DNA of 64,000 bases from Bdellovibrionia bacterium (GCA_030427805.1 JAUICP010000004.1:1-64000); one strand, 5' to 3'. Shown: positions 7,447 to 15,060, counted from the first letter of the stretch. Numbers and translations: made by a program. The notes: generated by a model from the sequence alone, not told the origin.

Positions 7447-8813
7447 AAACGCCCCCTTCTTTGAGCTTCTAAAGACTCATACTTCTCCTCAAGCCGGTAG
7501 TATTTCGTACTCCCCATCTCTAAAAAGCGCATGGTCTGCCTCTTGGACTCTTTTTTAAAGACCTTAAAGGCCTCAAGCTCTATTTCTTCAATGAAGCTCT
7601 TTAGCCCGTTGTTTCTGATATAGTTAAGCTGGGCCTTAGTAATAAGAGTGTTTCTATCTACTCTATGAGGGTTCCTATTTTCTCTGATATGCTTTGGAAG
7701 ATCAGACAAACGAATAATAGGGGTATCCATCTCTTTTCTTTCAGAAAAAAAGCTCTGGATCTCCCGAATGTTTCCCGGCCATGAATAACCACAAAGGCTT
7801 TTTACAGCATCCTTATCAATTGCCAGGGCTCTACCAAAGTTTTGTTTAAAGTGGTCAACAAGAAGCTCTACATCCTCTTTTCTCTCAGATAGAGGCAGTA
7901 GGTTGATATTTGCTCCTGAGATTCGAAAGTAGAAATCCTCCCTAAAGGTCTTCTTACTGATCTTTTCAAAGATATTGTCACAAGTGGCACTGATGATTCT
8001 AAAGTTTGATGAGACCTTTTTATTTGAACCCAAGGGGTAGAAAGACTTTTCTTCAATGGCCTTTAAAAGCTTTTGCTGAATATTCAGACTCATTGTCCCG
8101 ATTTCATCTAGGAACAGGGTCCCGCCGTTGGCTTCTTCAAGCTTTCCTTTCTTATCAGTTGTAGCTCCGGTAAAGGCGTCTTTTTTGTGTCCAAAAAGCT
8201 CATCTTCTAAAAGATCTTCTTTAAGGTTTGAGCAATTAAGCTCAACAAACTTCTTAAGATCTCCATGGACAGATTCATGAATAATTTGGGCAAGCTTGGT
8301 TTTTCCAACTCCCGTTGGTCCATGGATAAATATAGGCACTTCGCTATAAAGGGTTTCTTTTTTGATGCGCTCAAGTTCTTGCTTAAGGACTTCATTTCTG
8401 GTCAAAAACTTCTCTTCAACCAAAGCCTTAAACCTTGCCTGGACCACAGGCTTTTTAAGGTTCTTAATGACTCGCAAAATGGAATCAATGTCATAGGGCT
8501 TAAGAAGATAGTCCTTACAGCCCAGCTCATAGGCTCTTTCAATATCAGCGTTAGAATCGTTGCCAGTAAGAATCACTGGAACAACATTTCTAGAGATCAA
8601 ATCCGGTAAAAGAAGAAAGCCTTCCTTTCCGACATCAGGACTGAGATCCAAGTCCACAAGAGCAAGATCAAAGGTAGCCCCTTTAATTTCCTCTCGTGCT
8701 GTCTCTACAGAGTTTGCATGAGTAACCAAGAACCCACGCCCCTCAAGATCTTTTATAATTGAGCTAGCGATTAGCTTGTCATCTTCAATTAAAAGAATTC
8801 TTACTTTCTTCAA
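7443..8813 (-). CDS. NtrC-family sigma-54-dependent response regulator
   Basis: A 456-residue activator. The receiver shows Asp at about 54 (ALVDLDL) and Lys 105 (LLKPYD). The AAA+ domain has Walker A GPTGVGKT (165-172), the sigma-54 contact loop as DAFTGA (212-217, normally GAFTGA) and Walker B LFLDEI (233-238). A short C-terminal helical region probably binds DNA. Phosphorylation allows the AAA+ ring to open sigma-54 promoters. The frame starts with TTG 8813, with GGGAG 8 nt before it. First gene of the cassette operon. The strong -24/-12 match at 9056-9071 in front of the transfer operon is the obvious target. Confidence 0.9.
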   Translation of the reverse strand: MKKVRILLIEDDKLIASSIIKDLEGRGFLVTHANSVETAREEIKGATFDLALVDLDLSPDVGKEGFLLLPDLISRNVVPVILTGNDSNADIERAYELGCKDYLLKPYDIDSILRVIKNLKKPVVQARFKALVEEKFLTRNEVLKQELERIKKETLYSEVPIFIHGPTGVGKTKLAQIIHESVHGDLKKFVELNCSNLKEDLLEDELFGHKKDAFTGATTDKKGKLEEANGGTLFLDEIGTMSLNIQQKLLKAIEEKSFYPLGSNKKVSSNFRIISATCDNIFEKISKKTFREDFYFRISGANINLLPLSERKEDVELLVDHFKQNFGRALAIDKDAVKSLCGYSWPGNIREIQSFFSERKEMDTPIIRLSDLPKHIRENRNPHRVDRNTLITKAQLNYIRNNGLKSFIEEIELEAFKVFKKESKRQTMRFLEMGSTKYYRLEEKYESLEAQRRGRL

Positions 8814-8855
8814 AAAACAACTCCCACCCTTAAAAGCCCCGCTTGGGCATAAGGG

Positions 8856-8884
8856 TAAATAACTTTGCGTTAGTTGTTTTTCAA
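8856..8884 (-). promoter_or_regulatory. Candidate sigma-70 promoter of the signalling cassette
   Basis: On the minus strand, TTGAAA (8884-8879) lies 17 bp from TATTTA (8861-8856), about 43 nt before the TTG start of the regulator gene. Prediction by box similarity only. Confidence 0.4.
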
Positions 8885-8886
8885 AT

Positions 8887-8945
8887 GTTTTGTTTTAAAA
8901 CGGGTAAAAACTACATAGTGTTTTGATAACGTTTTGGTTCAAAAC
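8887..8945. promoter_or_regulatory. Paired 15-bp palindromes, candidate enhancer for the sigma-54 activator
   Basis: GTTTTGTTTTAAAAC (8887-8901) and GTTTTGGTTCAAAAC (8931-8945) share the palindromic GTTTT/AAAAC ends and are 44 bp apart centre to centre, about four DNA turns. They lie about 110-170 bp upstream of the -24/-12 promoter at 9056, the normal distance for NtrC-type activator sites. They also sit upstream of the cassette operon itself, so autoregulation is possible. Binding by the regulator is inferred. Confidence 0.55.
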
Positions 8946-9055
8946 AATTTTCTTGAAATTTATCAATGGGTGAAAGGGTATCACTGCTATTTTTTCTAAG
9001 TAACATACTGATTCTACTTAAAATTCAAAATCAACACAATGCAAAAGCTACAAAC

Positions 9056-9071
9056 TGGCATTGCCCTTGCT
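9056..9071 (+). promoter_or_regulatory. Sigma-54 (-24/-12) promoter of the transfer operon
   Basis: TGGCATTGCCCTTGCT matches the sigma-54 consensus TGGCACG-N4-TTGCW at both invariant dinucleotides and has the correct spacing; only positions 6-7 differ. The predicted start point is near 9082, with a ribosome site (AGGAGGGG) and ATG at 9113 after it. No competing strong -35/-10 pair is obvious. The nearest gene upstream encodes a sigma-54 activator. Confidence 0.75.
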
Positions 9072-9112
9072 CTAAAGCGTCCCTGAAAGCTCACACAGAG
9101 CAGGAGGGGAAA

Positions 9113-9394
9113 ATGAATTTCACAGCAATTAAAAACACGTTCTTTGATTTTGGTTACTGCATCTCTATTAATGAGCTTTGTGGCAACCACAGGTTGGTTT
9201 CTGAGATTGAAAAGACTGAGCTACTTCTGAACTCAACAGACTCTTACGCAAAACCTGTAAGAGCCTTGAGATCAAGATTCTCAAAGCTCTTCTCTCAAAT
9301 CAGCGAGCAAGAGTTCAGTACAAACTCAGAGCTACGAAGACACATCTCAAAAATTGAAAGTCTCATCAGCACACCAGCAAATGTCGCAGTCTAG
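9113..9394 (+). CDS. Small hypothetical protein, first gene of the transfer operon
   Basis: 93 residues. The frame is open from 8966, but AGGAGGGG directly before ATG 9113 and the sigma-54 promoter at 9056-9071 fix the start there. It is helical and charged, and its C-terminal end (EFSTNSELRRHISKIESLIS) resembles the C-terminal half of the 47-residue protein two genes later (ELSSNHKLIEMIQKIESRLV). No signal peptide or known domain. As the promoter-proximal gene it may have a regulatory or early-transfer role; not recognised. Confidence 0.65.
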   Translation: MNFTAIKNTFFDFGYCISINELCGNHRLVSEIEKTELLLNSTDSYAKPVRALRSRFSKLFSQISEQEFSTNSELRRHISKIESLISTPANVAV

Positions 9395-9430
9395 GTGCTG
9401 ACTTTAACTAAAAAGACAGAGGGGAAAGAA

Positions 9431-9586
9431 ATGCTACTAAAAAATCTATTTCAAAAACTGAAAGCGAAGCTCAAACAAAAGCTGGGACGCAAAAACTACA
9501 AGAAGCACTTTAACTACGAGCTTATCCAGAGACAAAAAGAGGAACTGCTTCTTAAAAACAAGATGCTCTACCCAGCTTTATTCTAA
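9431..9586 (+). CDS. Very small basic protein
   Basis: 51 residues, extremely Lys-rich (MLLKNLFQKLKAKLKQKLGRKNYK...). GAGGGG lies 6 nt upstream of ATG 9431, which I prefer over the frame opening at 9395. The basic amphipathic N-terminal half could bind nucleic acid or membrane. No family recognised. Confidence 0.5.
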   Translation: MLLKNLFQKLKAKLKQKLGRKNYKKHFNYELIQRQKEELLLKNKMLYPALF

Positions 9587-9601
9587 CACGGAGGGATAAC
9601 G

Positions 9602-9745
9602 ATGAATTACGCAAGCCTACAAAGAATCAAGGAGCTTTTCAGAGACTGGTATGGCTCTTTATCAGTTGAAGAGCTTTCCTCAAACCACAAACTTATCGAG
9701 ATGATCCAGAAGATTGAATCACGTCTCGTCATGATTACAGATTAA
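9602..9745 (+). CDS. 47-residue protein related to the C-terminus of the first operon gene
   Basis: ATG 9602 follows a GGAGGG ribosome site by 7 nt, and the frame ends at TAA 9743-9745. The protein begins MNYASLQRIKELFRDWYG. Its second half (ELSSNHKLIEMIQKIES) matches the pattern of residues about 68-87 of the 9113 gene product, so the two are probably paralogous. Function unknown. Confidence 0.55.
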   Translation: MNYASLQRIKELFRDWYGSLSVEELSSNHKLIEMIQKIESRLVMITD

Positions 9746-9756
9746 AGGAACTGCTT

Positions 9757-9966
9757 ATGAACCTATCAACTATTAAGGATGAAACGATTCTTGAAGAGGC
9801 CGTCTTACGGCTAAAAAAGAGAATTCGTAAGAAAACTGGCATGGAGCTTCTTTTTGGGGATCTTGTTCTCACTCTCCACGAAGGTATTTTAAAAAAGATT
9901 GAATATGGGGTGCGAGGTAGGTGCTTTATCAAGGATTCCAAGATATTGAAAGGAGGACACCAATGA
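9757..9966 (+). CDS. Small hypothetical protein
   Basis: 69 residues, ATG 9757 after AAAGGA. It begins MNLSTIKDETILEEAVLRLK, followed by a basic RLKKRIRKKTG stretch and a mixed alpha/beta end. It overlaps the next start by 3 nt (ATGA), so it is translated in coupling. Not recognised. A shadow ORF on the other strand covers it but has no ribosome site. Confidence 0.55.
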   Translation: MNLSTIKDETILEEAVLRLKKRIRKKTGMELLFGDLVLTLHEGILKKIEYGVRGRCFIKDSKILKGGHQ

Positions 9967-10127
9967 ACACTTTAGTCTCAGACCTATTTCTCGTACTGGA
10001 TCTTGTTAGCAAGAAAGAAAAACGAAAAAACCGCCAACTTTCATACGCCACTCAGCGGATCAAAAATGGCCTTCGACAGCTAAAACAGAATGCAAAAGCT
10101 TTAAAGGGAAAACGAAATGAAAAATGA
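9963..10127 (+). CDS. Small basic hypothetical protein
   Basis: 54 residues. AGGAGG 7 nt before ATG 9963 and the ATGA overlap with the previous stop define the start. It is rich in Lys and Arg (SKKEKRKNRQ, KQNAKALKGKRNEK). It overlaps the coupling-protein gene by 11 nt. Basic small proteins before T4SS genes can be relaxosome or entry-region factors; no family recognised. Confidence 0.5.
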   Translation: MNTLVSDLFLVLDLVSKKEKRKNRQLSYATQRIKNGLRQLKQNAKALKGKRNEK

Positions 10128-10959
10128 AGACATTTCTCCTGCCATGGCCATTGTGGTTTTAATTGGAACTGGCGCTCTGTTTTTAGGACTTAAGAACTAT
10201 CGGTTTTTAGAGGCTAACTGGACTGATATTATGGACTCACTTGAAATGAGTAGCCTGTTTTTAACAGTCTTGGTGTCAACACTGAGTTTAAATGTCCTCA
10301 CTATCTCTGTATTTTTAGAAAGAACCCTTGGCTACAAGAAGCAAGGTAGCAGACTCAGAAGTATTAAACGAAAACCCCTTCGCCTAAGAGAGTTTTTTGG
10401 GAAAGCTTTACTCTCAGTGCTTACACCTTTTGTCTTCTTAGAAAAGGCCAAGGTGTTAGCAATTCAAGAAAGCCAACACCTTCAATGGCTACTCACAGAC
10501 CAGCAGTATGATCTTCTCATTAAGGTTTTCATCTACTCAGGTCTTGGTCTAGGGGCTTTTATCACCTATGGACTGATTTCTTTGGCACTAAGGATTAGTG
10601 GGATTCTGACAGTGAGTACGGGGCTTCCTCTGAGAACTACGGTCAAAGACCATCTAACCCTGGGCTCAATTGGAGAAGAAAAGGACGAGGCTGACAAAGG
10701 GCTTACGCCTAAGTGGGTGGTCGTTCCCACTAAAGCCCTTAACGGCAATATTCTTGTCACAGGCTCCATTGGAACAGGAAAGACCCAAGGGACAATTTTA
10801 ACCTATGTCGATCAGCTCTTTAAAAACTTCTCTCAAACACCAACGGCCCTCATTCTAGACCCCAAAGGAAGCTTTATTCAAAATGTTGCCAGAATGCTTA
10901 AGGCCCGAGGCCTTTCTGATCGCTGTATTTTCCTAGGAGATATTAATGCACACGTTTAA
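10117..10959 (+). CDS. Type IV coupling protein, N-terminal part (Walker A half)
   Basis: 280 residues: N-terminal membrane helices (about 9-25, 42-60, 140-160), then the start of a VirD4/TraD/TraG ATPase domain with Walker A GSIGTGKT and the DPKGSF strand. It stops at TAA 10957-10959 exactly where coupling proteins continue with an FNP motif. The next ORF in the +1 frame supplies that (FNPVY) and the rest. Skipping one base at GTT TAA C would fuse them. Alternatively the next ORF starts at ATG 10946, which has AGGAG 6 nt upstream. Sequencing error cannot be excluded. Confidence 0.85.
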   Translation: MKNEDISPAMAIVVLIGTGALFLGLKNYRFLEANWTDIMDSLEMSSLFLTVLVSTLSLNVLTISVFLERTLGYKKQGSRLRSIKRKPLRLREFFGKALLSVLTPFVFLEKAKVLAIQESQHLQWLLTDQQYDLLIKVFIYSGLGLGAFITYGLISLALRISGILTVSTGLPLRTTVKDHLTLGSIGEEKDEADKGLTPKWVVVPTKALNGNILVTGSIGTGKTQGTILTYVDQLFKNFSQTPTALILDPKGSFIQNVARMLKARGLSDRCIFLGDINAHV

Positions 10960-13168
10960 CCCTGTATATGTGGCAGATCCACTAAAAAACTCCAATTACA
11001 TGGAAGTGGCCAGCATGATCCGAGCAGCAGCAAAAAACTTCTCCGGTAAAGCCAAAGAGTCTCCTATCTGGGAAGACTCTGCTTTCAACCTTACAAAAAA
11101 CACTATCGTGTACTGTGCAGCTATCCATGGGTATTTCACCTTAAATGACTGCTATGAGGCCATGCTAAAAGCCGATAGTGGCGAGATCATTGAAGAGCTT
11201 GAAGCTGCTATTTCCTGTGAGAATGGAGAAAAGCCCCTGTTTGATGAAGAGGAAGTCTACAATATAGAATGTGCGATCAAGTATTTCAAAGAATACCAAC
11301 AATTTGAAGACAAGTTCAAATCAGGTGTTCTCGTTACAAGCACGACTTTTCTAAACCAGTTTCAAGACTATAATGCCTCTAAACTCTTCTGCCCGTCTTT
11401 TGAAGACTTGACCATCAAATCAATGGATGAAATGGTTGATAGTGGAAAGGTCATCTTATTTAACCTTAAAAACGAAGCCCTTTCTCGTTCAATGGGTACT
11501 TTTATCAAGCTTCACTATGAACGCTCCGTTTTAAATAGACTTAAAGACCCTAGTAGAAGTAAAGATATTATGGCAGTCCTGATTGCTGATGAATACCAGG
11601 ACCTGGTCTCTGTAGGCTATGGCGGCTCCATTGGTGATGATAAAATTTGTGCCAAAGGAAGAGAGGCCAATTTCTTTTTTCTTGCTGCCTCTCAAAGTAT
11701 CAACTCAATCTATAATGCTGTTGGCAATGAAAAGGCTGCCAAAGAGCTCATCCAAAACTTTAGAACCCGTATTGCCTGTCACTCATCAGATATTGAGACC
11801 ATCAGAAATTTTAAAGAACTGATGGGACAAGAAGAAAGGGAAAAAACAAGCCACAGTGTTTCTGAAAACTCTCAAAAAACAACGAGAAACTTCATTCTAG
11901 GGGGATTTGATACCAAAGGAGCAAATATCAATGAGTCCATCAGTACAAGCCAGCAAAAAGAGTATCTGGTTACAGGAAAGGAGTTTTCAAAGCTAAGATC
12001 CTTTGAGTCCTTTGCCCAGGTGTATGATGGGATTGAGACTAAGTTTTATAAGATGTATCTAAAGCCTCATTTCCTAAAAAAGAAGAGGACAAGTCACAAT
12101 AAGGTGCTAAGGGCGTTATCCTCTCAAAAATCTATTTTCTCTTTTAAGGGTATTTTCGGAAGATTTTCTAAATGGGGGACGACTGCGGCAGGCCTTTTCT
12201 TCTTACTCTTCTCTCCCCTGGCAATGGGGTTTCCCAATGTCTGCTCCGTGGTCAAGACCAAGGAGTTTAATTCATGCATGAATTTTAGGTACTCTTTAAG
12301 TATGTGTGGATGGCCTATCCCTAGACCATGTGCTCATTTTAGCTACTATGTACCTCAGACCTTTATTGAAGTTACCCCCAAGGTTGGCGATTCTCACTTC
12401 TCGACTCTTCCAGGAGCAGCTTTACAACTTGCTGACACTCCCTTTCTTCCTCCTTTTGGAATGGAGGGAGATGATGATACCCAGTCCTACCACGCACGAA
12501 CAATCTCAGTCCCCTTGGCTCAAATTCCCTTTAGAGCACTTCCTTGCGGCGGAACAAGGCTTCCAAAGCTATGCTTTGATGGGATGAGTGAGCATATAGC
12601 TTCGCACTGGTCCACTGGAGTGGGGGATAAGTATCAGCCAAACTTTCTTGCCTGGTCACTTTCCCCTAAAGCCTGTCTCATCAAGGGTGCCGTATCTTCA
12701 GCAACTGGAGGAACAGATACTAGCTTTTCAAGTGATTCTCCGATGTGCAGCATCCCTCTACCAACTGTGCCATTCCCACCATCAACTCACTCGGCCTGTA
12801 ATGGATGGGGTGTGTTTTACCCGAGGATGGGAAGCTATAACGGACCAGCCTCTTTAACAGGAGCTTTGATGATTGCCTCTAGGATGAAATCTCTATCATC
12901 AGAGGTTTTTAGGTCCAGCCCATCATCTTTTGGTGAAAAGTGGCAGATGATCAGCCCTGGAAGTAGCTCTTGTTTTAATGAGGGGCAAAATATCGGGCTT
13001 TTAGAAAGTATTAAGCATGTCAGAGAAATCGGAAGGCTTAAAAGTGGAAGGCTTTCAGGACACCTATTTGTTGTCTGGAAGCCTGTAAGTTGCACAAGAG
13101 ACCTGCCATATATTGCAAGCTCAAAAGCTGCTCTTGCTACCATGAAACCCATTTGCCAGGGGCTTTAA
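10946..13168 (+). CDS. Coupling protein C-terminal half fused to a TraU-like protein
   Basis: 740 residues in two parts. Residues 1 to about 380 are the remainder of the coupling-protein ATPase (FNPVY, the Walker B-like VLIADEYQD, LAASQSINSIYNAVG, NFRTRIACHSSD). After a membrane/signal-like helix (TTAAGLFFLLFSPLAMG, about residue 410), residues 425-740 are Cys-rich and match the F-type TraU pattern (FPNVCS, FNSCMNFRYSLSMCG, GWGVFYPRMGSYNG, KWQMISPG). TraU works in the periplasm in pilus assembly and mating-pair formation, so the fusion would span the inner membrane with ATPase inside and TraU outside, unless it is cleaved at the helix. This gene order and fusion are not the F plasmid arrangement. 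Confidence 0.8.
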   Translation: MHTFNPVYVADPLKNSNYMEVASMIRAAAKNFSGKAKESPIWEDSAFNLTKNTIVYCAAIHGYFTLNDCYEAMLKADSGEIIEELEAAISCENGEKPLFDEEEVYNIECAIKYFKEYQQFEDKFKSGVLVTSTTFLNQFQDYNASKLFCPSFEDLTIKSMDEMVDSGKVILFNLKNEALSRSMGTFIKLHYERSVLNRLKDPSRSKDIMAVLIADEYQDLVSVGYGGSIGDDKICAKGREANFFFLAASQSINSIYNAVGNEKAAKELIQNFRTRIACHSSDIETIRNFKELMGQEEREKTSHSVSENSQKTTRNFILGGFDTKGANINESISTSQQKEYLVTGKEFSKLRSFESFAQVYDGIETKFYKMYLKPHFLKKKRTSHNKVLRALSSQKSIFSFKGIFGRFSKWGTTAAGLFFLLFSPLAMGFPNVCSVVKTKEFNSCMNFRYSLSMCGWPIPRPCAHFSYYVPQTFIEVTPKVGDSHFSTLPGAALQLADTPFLPPFGMEGDDDTQSYHARTISVPLAQIPFRALPCGGTRLPKLCFDGMSEHIASHWSTGVGDKYQPNFLAWSLSPKACLIKGAVSSATGGTDTSFSSDSPMCSIPLPTVPFPPSTHSACNGWGVFYPRMGSYNGPASLTGALMIASRMKSLSSEVFRSSPSSFGEKWQMISPGSSSCFNEGQNIGLLESIKHVREIGRLKSGRLSGHLFVVWKPVSCTRDLPYIASSKAALATMKPICQGL

Positions 13169-13170
13169 TA

Positions 13171-14307
13171 ATGGGACAGATCACTATAGAGCATAGACAG
13201 ACAAATGAAGAAAAACTTTCAGCTATTGCACCCTACACCTCTTTGTTTCGAGATGCTTTAAAAGAAGCTCACAGACTTTTAGCTAGTGATATCCATATTG
13301 AGCCCACAACTGATGGGCTTCAAATCAGAATCAGGGTCAATGGAGATCTCTACACATATAAAGAGCTTGGTGTTGAGCATAGGCAAAGCTTCATTCAAGA
13401 GGTAAAAAGGCTTTCAAACCTTTCTATTGCCATAAGCACCCGTCCCCAAGATAGCCGCCTGTCTCTTCCATCATGGAACCTTGCTTTAAGAGTCAATTCC
13501 ACGCCAACTCTTTACGGAGAAAAGATCGTCTTACGGCTTTTAGATATGACAACTGATTTTGATCTTAGCACGACAAGTTTAAGTGACGATGTTATCACTG
13601 ATCTCAAAATAGCAGCGACTGAGAAGAATGGAGTCATCATTATCTCAGGACCTACGGGAAGTGGGAAAAGTCGCACACTGTTTAGTCTTCTCAATTCTCT
13701 AGAGAAAAAAACCAAGAACATTGTTTCTCTTGAAGATCCTATTGAGTACATCTTTAAGGGCATTAGCCAAATAGAGATCAAGAAGTCTTTATCCTTTGCA
13801 GATGGCTTAAGGGCCATCTTAAGGCAAGACCCTGACATTATACTTGTTGGAGAGATCAGAGACTTTGAGACAGCAGATCTTTGTTTTAAAGCAGCAGCCA
13901 CCGGGCATTTAGTCATATCAACTCTACATGCCAATAGTTCTACGAAAGTCATCGAAAGACTTAAAAACATGGGTGTTGATGAATATATGATTCAATCAAA
14001 CCTTAAGTTTTCAGCAGCTCAAAGGCTTGTCAAAAAACTCTGTTCTTATTGCGCGTTTGTACCTAATAAGGAAGACCTCTCTAACAATCCTGCTTTTAAC
14101 CTGTCTTCAGTAAGAACCCAGAACCATCAAGGCTGTAGCCATTGTACAAATGGGATCACCGGCAGACTTCCCGTTATGGAGTATCTGACAAAAAATGAGC
14201 TAAAAGATGCTCAAAACCTAAAGCCCAAGAGAAGTCTCAGACAAGAGTGCCTAAATAAAGCCAATCAAGGACTTATCGACTATAAGGAGGTCTTAGCCTA
14301 TGCGTAA
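13171..14307 (+). CDS. GspE/PilB-type secretion ATPase
   Basis: 379 residues from ATG 13171, three nt after the previous stop. The frame opens earlier, but 13171 has CCAGGGG upstream. Motifs: ASDIHIEP (38-45), Walker A GPTGSGKS (160-167), an Asp box (EDPIEY), Walker B IILVGEIRD (about 226) and the His box LHANSS. Two CxxC pairs (CSYC, CSHC) form the zinc element typical of GspE/PilB rather than VirB11 or PilT. It lacks the N-terminal GspE domain. F-type systems normally have no such ATPase, so its job here (pilus retraction or assembly, or VirB11-like energising) is open. Confidence 0.85.
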   Translation: MGQITIEHRQTNEEKLSAIAPYTSLFRDALKEAHRLLASDIHIEPTTDGLQIRIRVNGDLYTYKELGVEHRQSFIQEVKRLSNLSIAISTRPQDSRLSLPSWNLALRVNSTPTLYGEKIVLRLLDMTTDFDLSTTSLSDDVITDLKIAATEKNGVIIISGPTGSGKSRTLFSLLNSLEKKTKNIVSLEDPIEYIFKGISQIEIKKSLSFADGLRAILRQDPDIILVGEIRDFETADLCFKAAATGHLVISTLHANSSTKVIERLKNMGVDEYMIQSNLKFSAAQRLVKKLCSYCAFVPNKEDLSNNPAFNLSSVRTQNHQGCSHCTNGITGRLPVMEYLTKNELKDAQNLKPKRSLRQECLNKANQGLIDYKEVLAYA

Positions 14308-14419
14308 TCTAGCTGTCATGTTCTCACTTCTTTGTCTGGTATCACTCCAGATCAAGGCAAGTGAGATCAACTACTTTAAAGAGGGTATCAACTACTGGAG
14401 TAATGGAAAAAAGATCTAG
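14300..14419 (+). CDS. TraF-like protein, 5' part ending at a recoding-type TAG
   Basis: AAGGAGG is followed 9 nt later by ATG 14300, which overlaps the ATPase stop. The 39 residues are a signal peptide (MRNLAVMFSLLCLVSLQIKA) and a short mature start (SEINYFKEGINYWSNGKK). The frame then hits TAG 14417-14419. The slippery heptamer A_AAA_AAG at 14407-14413 lies 3 nt before the TAG. A -1 slip there joins the long ORF to 15060 and gives a complete exported thioredoxin-fold protein. On its own this piece has no evident use. Confidence 0.65.
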   Translation: MRNLAVMFSLLCLVSLQIKASEINYFKEGINYWSNGKKI

Positions 14420-15060
14420 GAACCACGGCCACAAACGAGTTCCAAGAAAAGCCCTCTAAAAACAAGAAACCAAAGAAGTCATTTAGCTGGTCTAAGTACC
14501 TAGACCCTAAAAATGATGAGTTCTTTAAAGAAGGAAGCTACGAGCCTCCAAAACCCTTTATGGAGCTTGCGAGGAATCCAAGTGATAAGAATATTAGCAA
14601 TTGGATTGCCTACAATAAGAAGAAAAGCGAGCTAAACAAGCGCCTTCAAACCAGGATGCGTGAGTATTTGGCAAGAAACCAAAAACTCACTCCTGAAGTG
14701 AATCAGATCCTTGCTCAAAATCGTCCGAAAAAAGATGTGACATTTGATCCTTCTCGCTTTCGCGTCAGGATGTACTTTGACTCTAAATGCCCCCATTGCA
14801 AGAGGATGTTTAACACACTTCTGGATTTGCAAAAGCGGGGCGTTTATGTCGAGGCCCTTCAAATTGATGATACGAAGCTTTCAAAGCTTCAGTACCCAAT
14901 CCCTATAAGGCCCGCATCTAAAAAAGAAGTCAAAAAACAAAACATCTCATCAGTTCCTTACACACTCATTGCTGACCTTAAAAAGAAGGTGCTCTACCCA
15001 CCCGTTAAAGGGTTTCAGAGTGTTGAGAACATGGTGAATCTTATTAGGGAGGGACAATGA
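14404..15060 (+). CDS. TraF-like thioredoxin-fold conjugation protein, -1 frame part
   Basis: The frame is open from 14404 and reads as protein (DLGTTATNEF, KSFSWSKYLDP). The first ATG inside it is 14560, without a good ribosome site, so I favour frameshifting from the 14300 gene; the full product would be about 250 residues. It contains DPKND, NISNWIAYNKKKSELNKRLQ and a thioredoxin-like SKCPHCKRM motif followed by a cis-Pro segment (SVPYTL). TraF/TrbB-like proteins act in the periplasm on disulfides of pilus-assembly proteins. It overlaps the pilin gene start (TGA/ATG at 15057). Confidence 0.7.
   Translation, partial: WKKDLGTTATNEFQEKPSKNKKPKKSFSWSKYLDPKNDEFFKEGSYEPPKPFMELARNPSDKNISNWIAYNKKKSELNKRLQTRMREYLARNQKLTPEVNQILAQNRPKKDVTFDPSRFRVRMYFDSKCPHCKRMFNTLLDLQKRGVYVEALQIDDTKLSKLQYPIPIRPASKKEVKKQNISSVPYTLIADLKKKVLYPPVKGFQSVENMVNLIREGQ
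14407..14440 (+). promoter_or_regulatory. Candidate programmed -1 frameshift signal (traF-like gene)
   Basis: A_AAA_AAG (14407-14413, the dnaX-type heptamer in the correct zero frame) is followed by ATC TAG, then by ACCACGGCCACAAACGAGT (14422-14440), 8 nt after the heptamer. The identical 19-mer occurs at a second TAG in the traB-like gene. The 19-mer is read in a different phase in each gene, so protein homology does not explain it. Confidence 0.6.

Noticed and set aside
12306-13152. Several alternative frames inside the TraU-like region
   Set aside because: The Cys-rich TraU pattern is continuous in the main frame; the others are shadows without starts.
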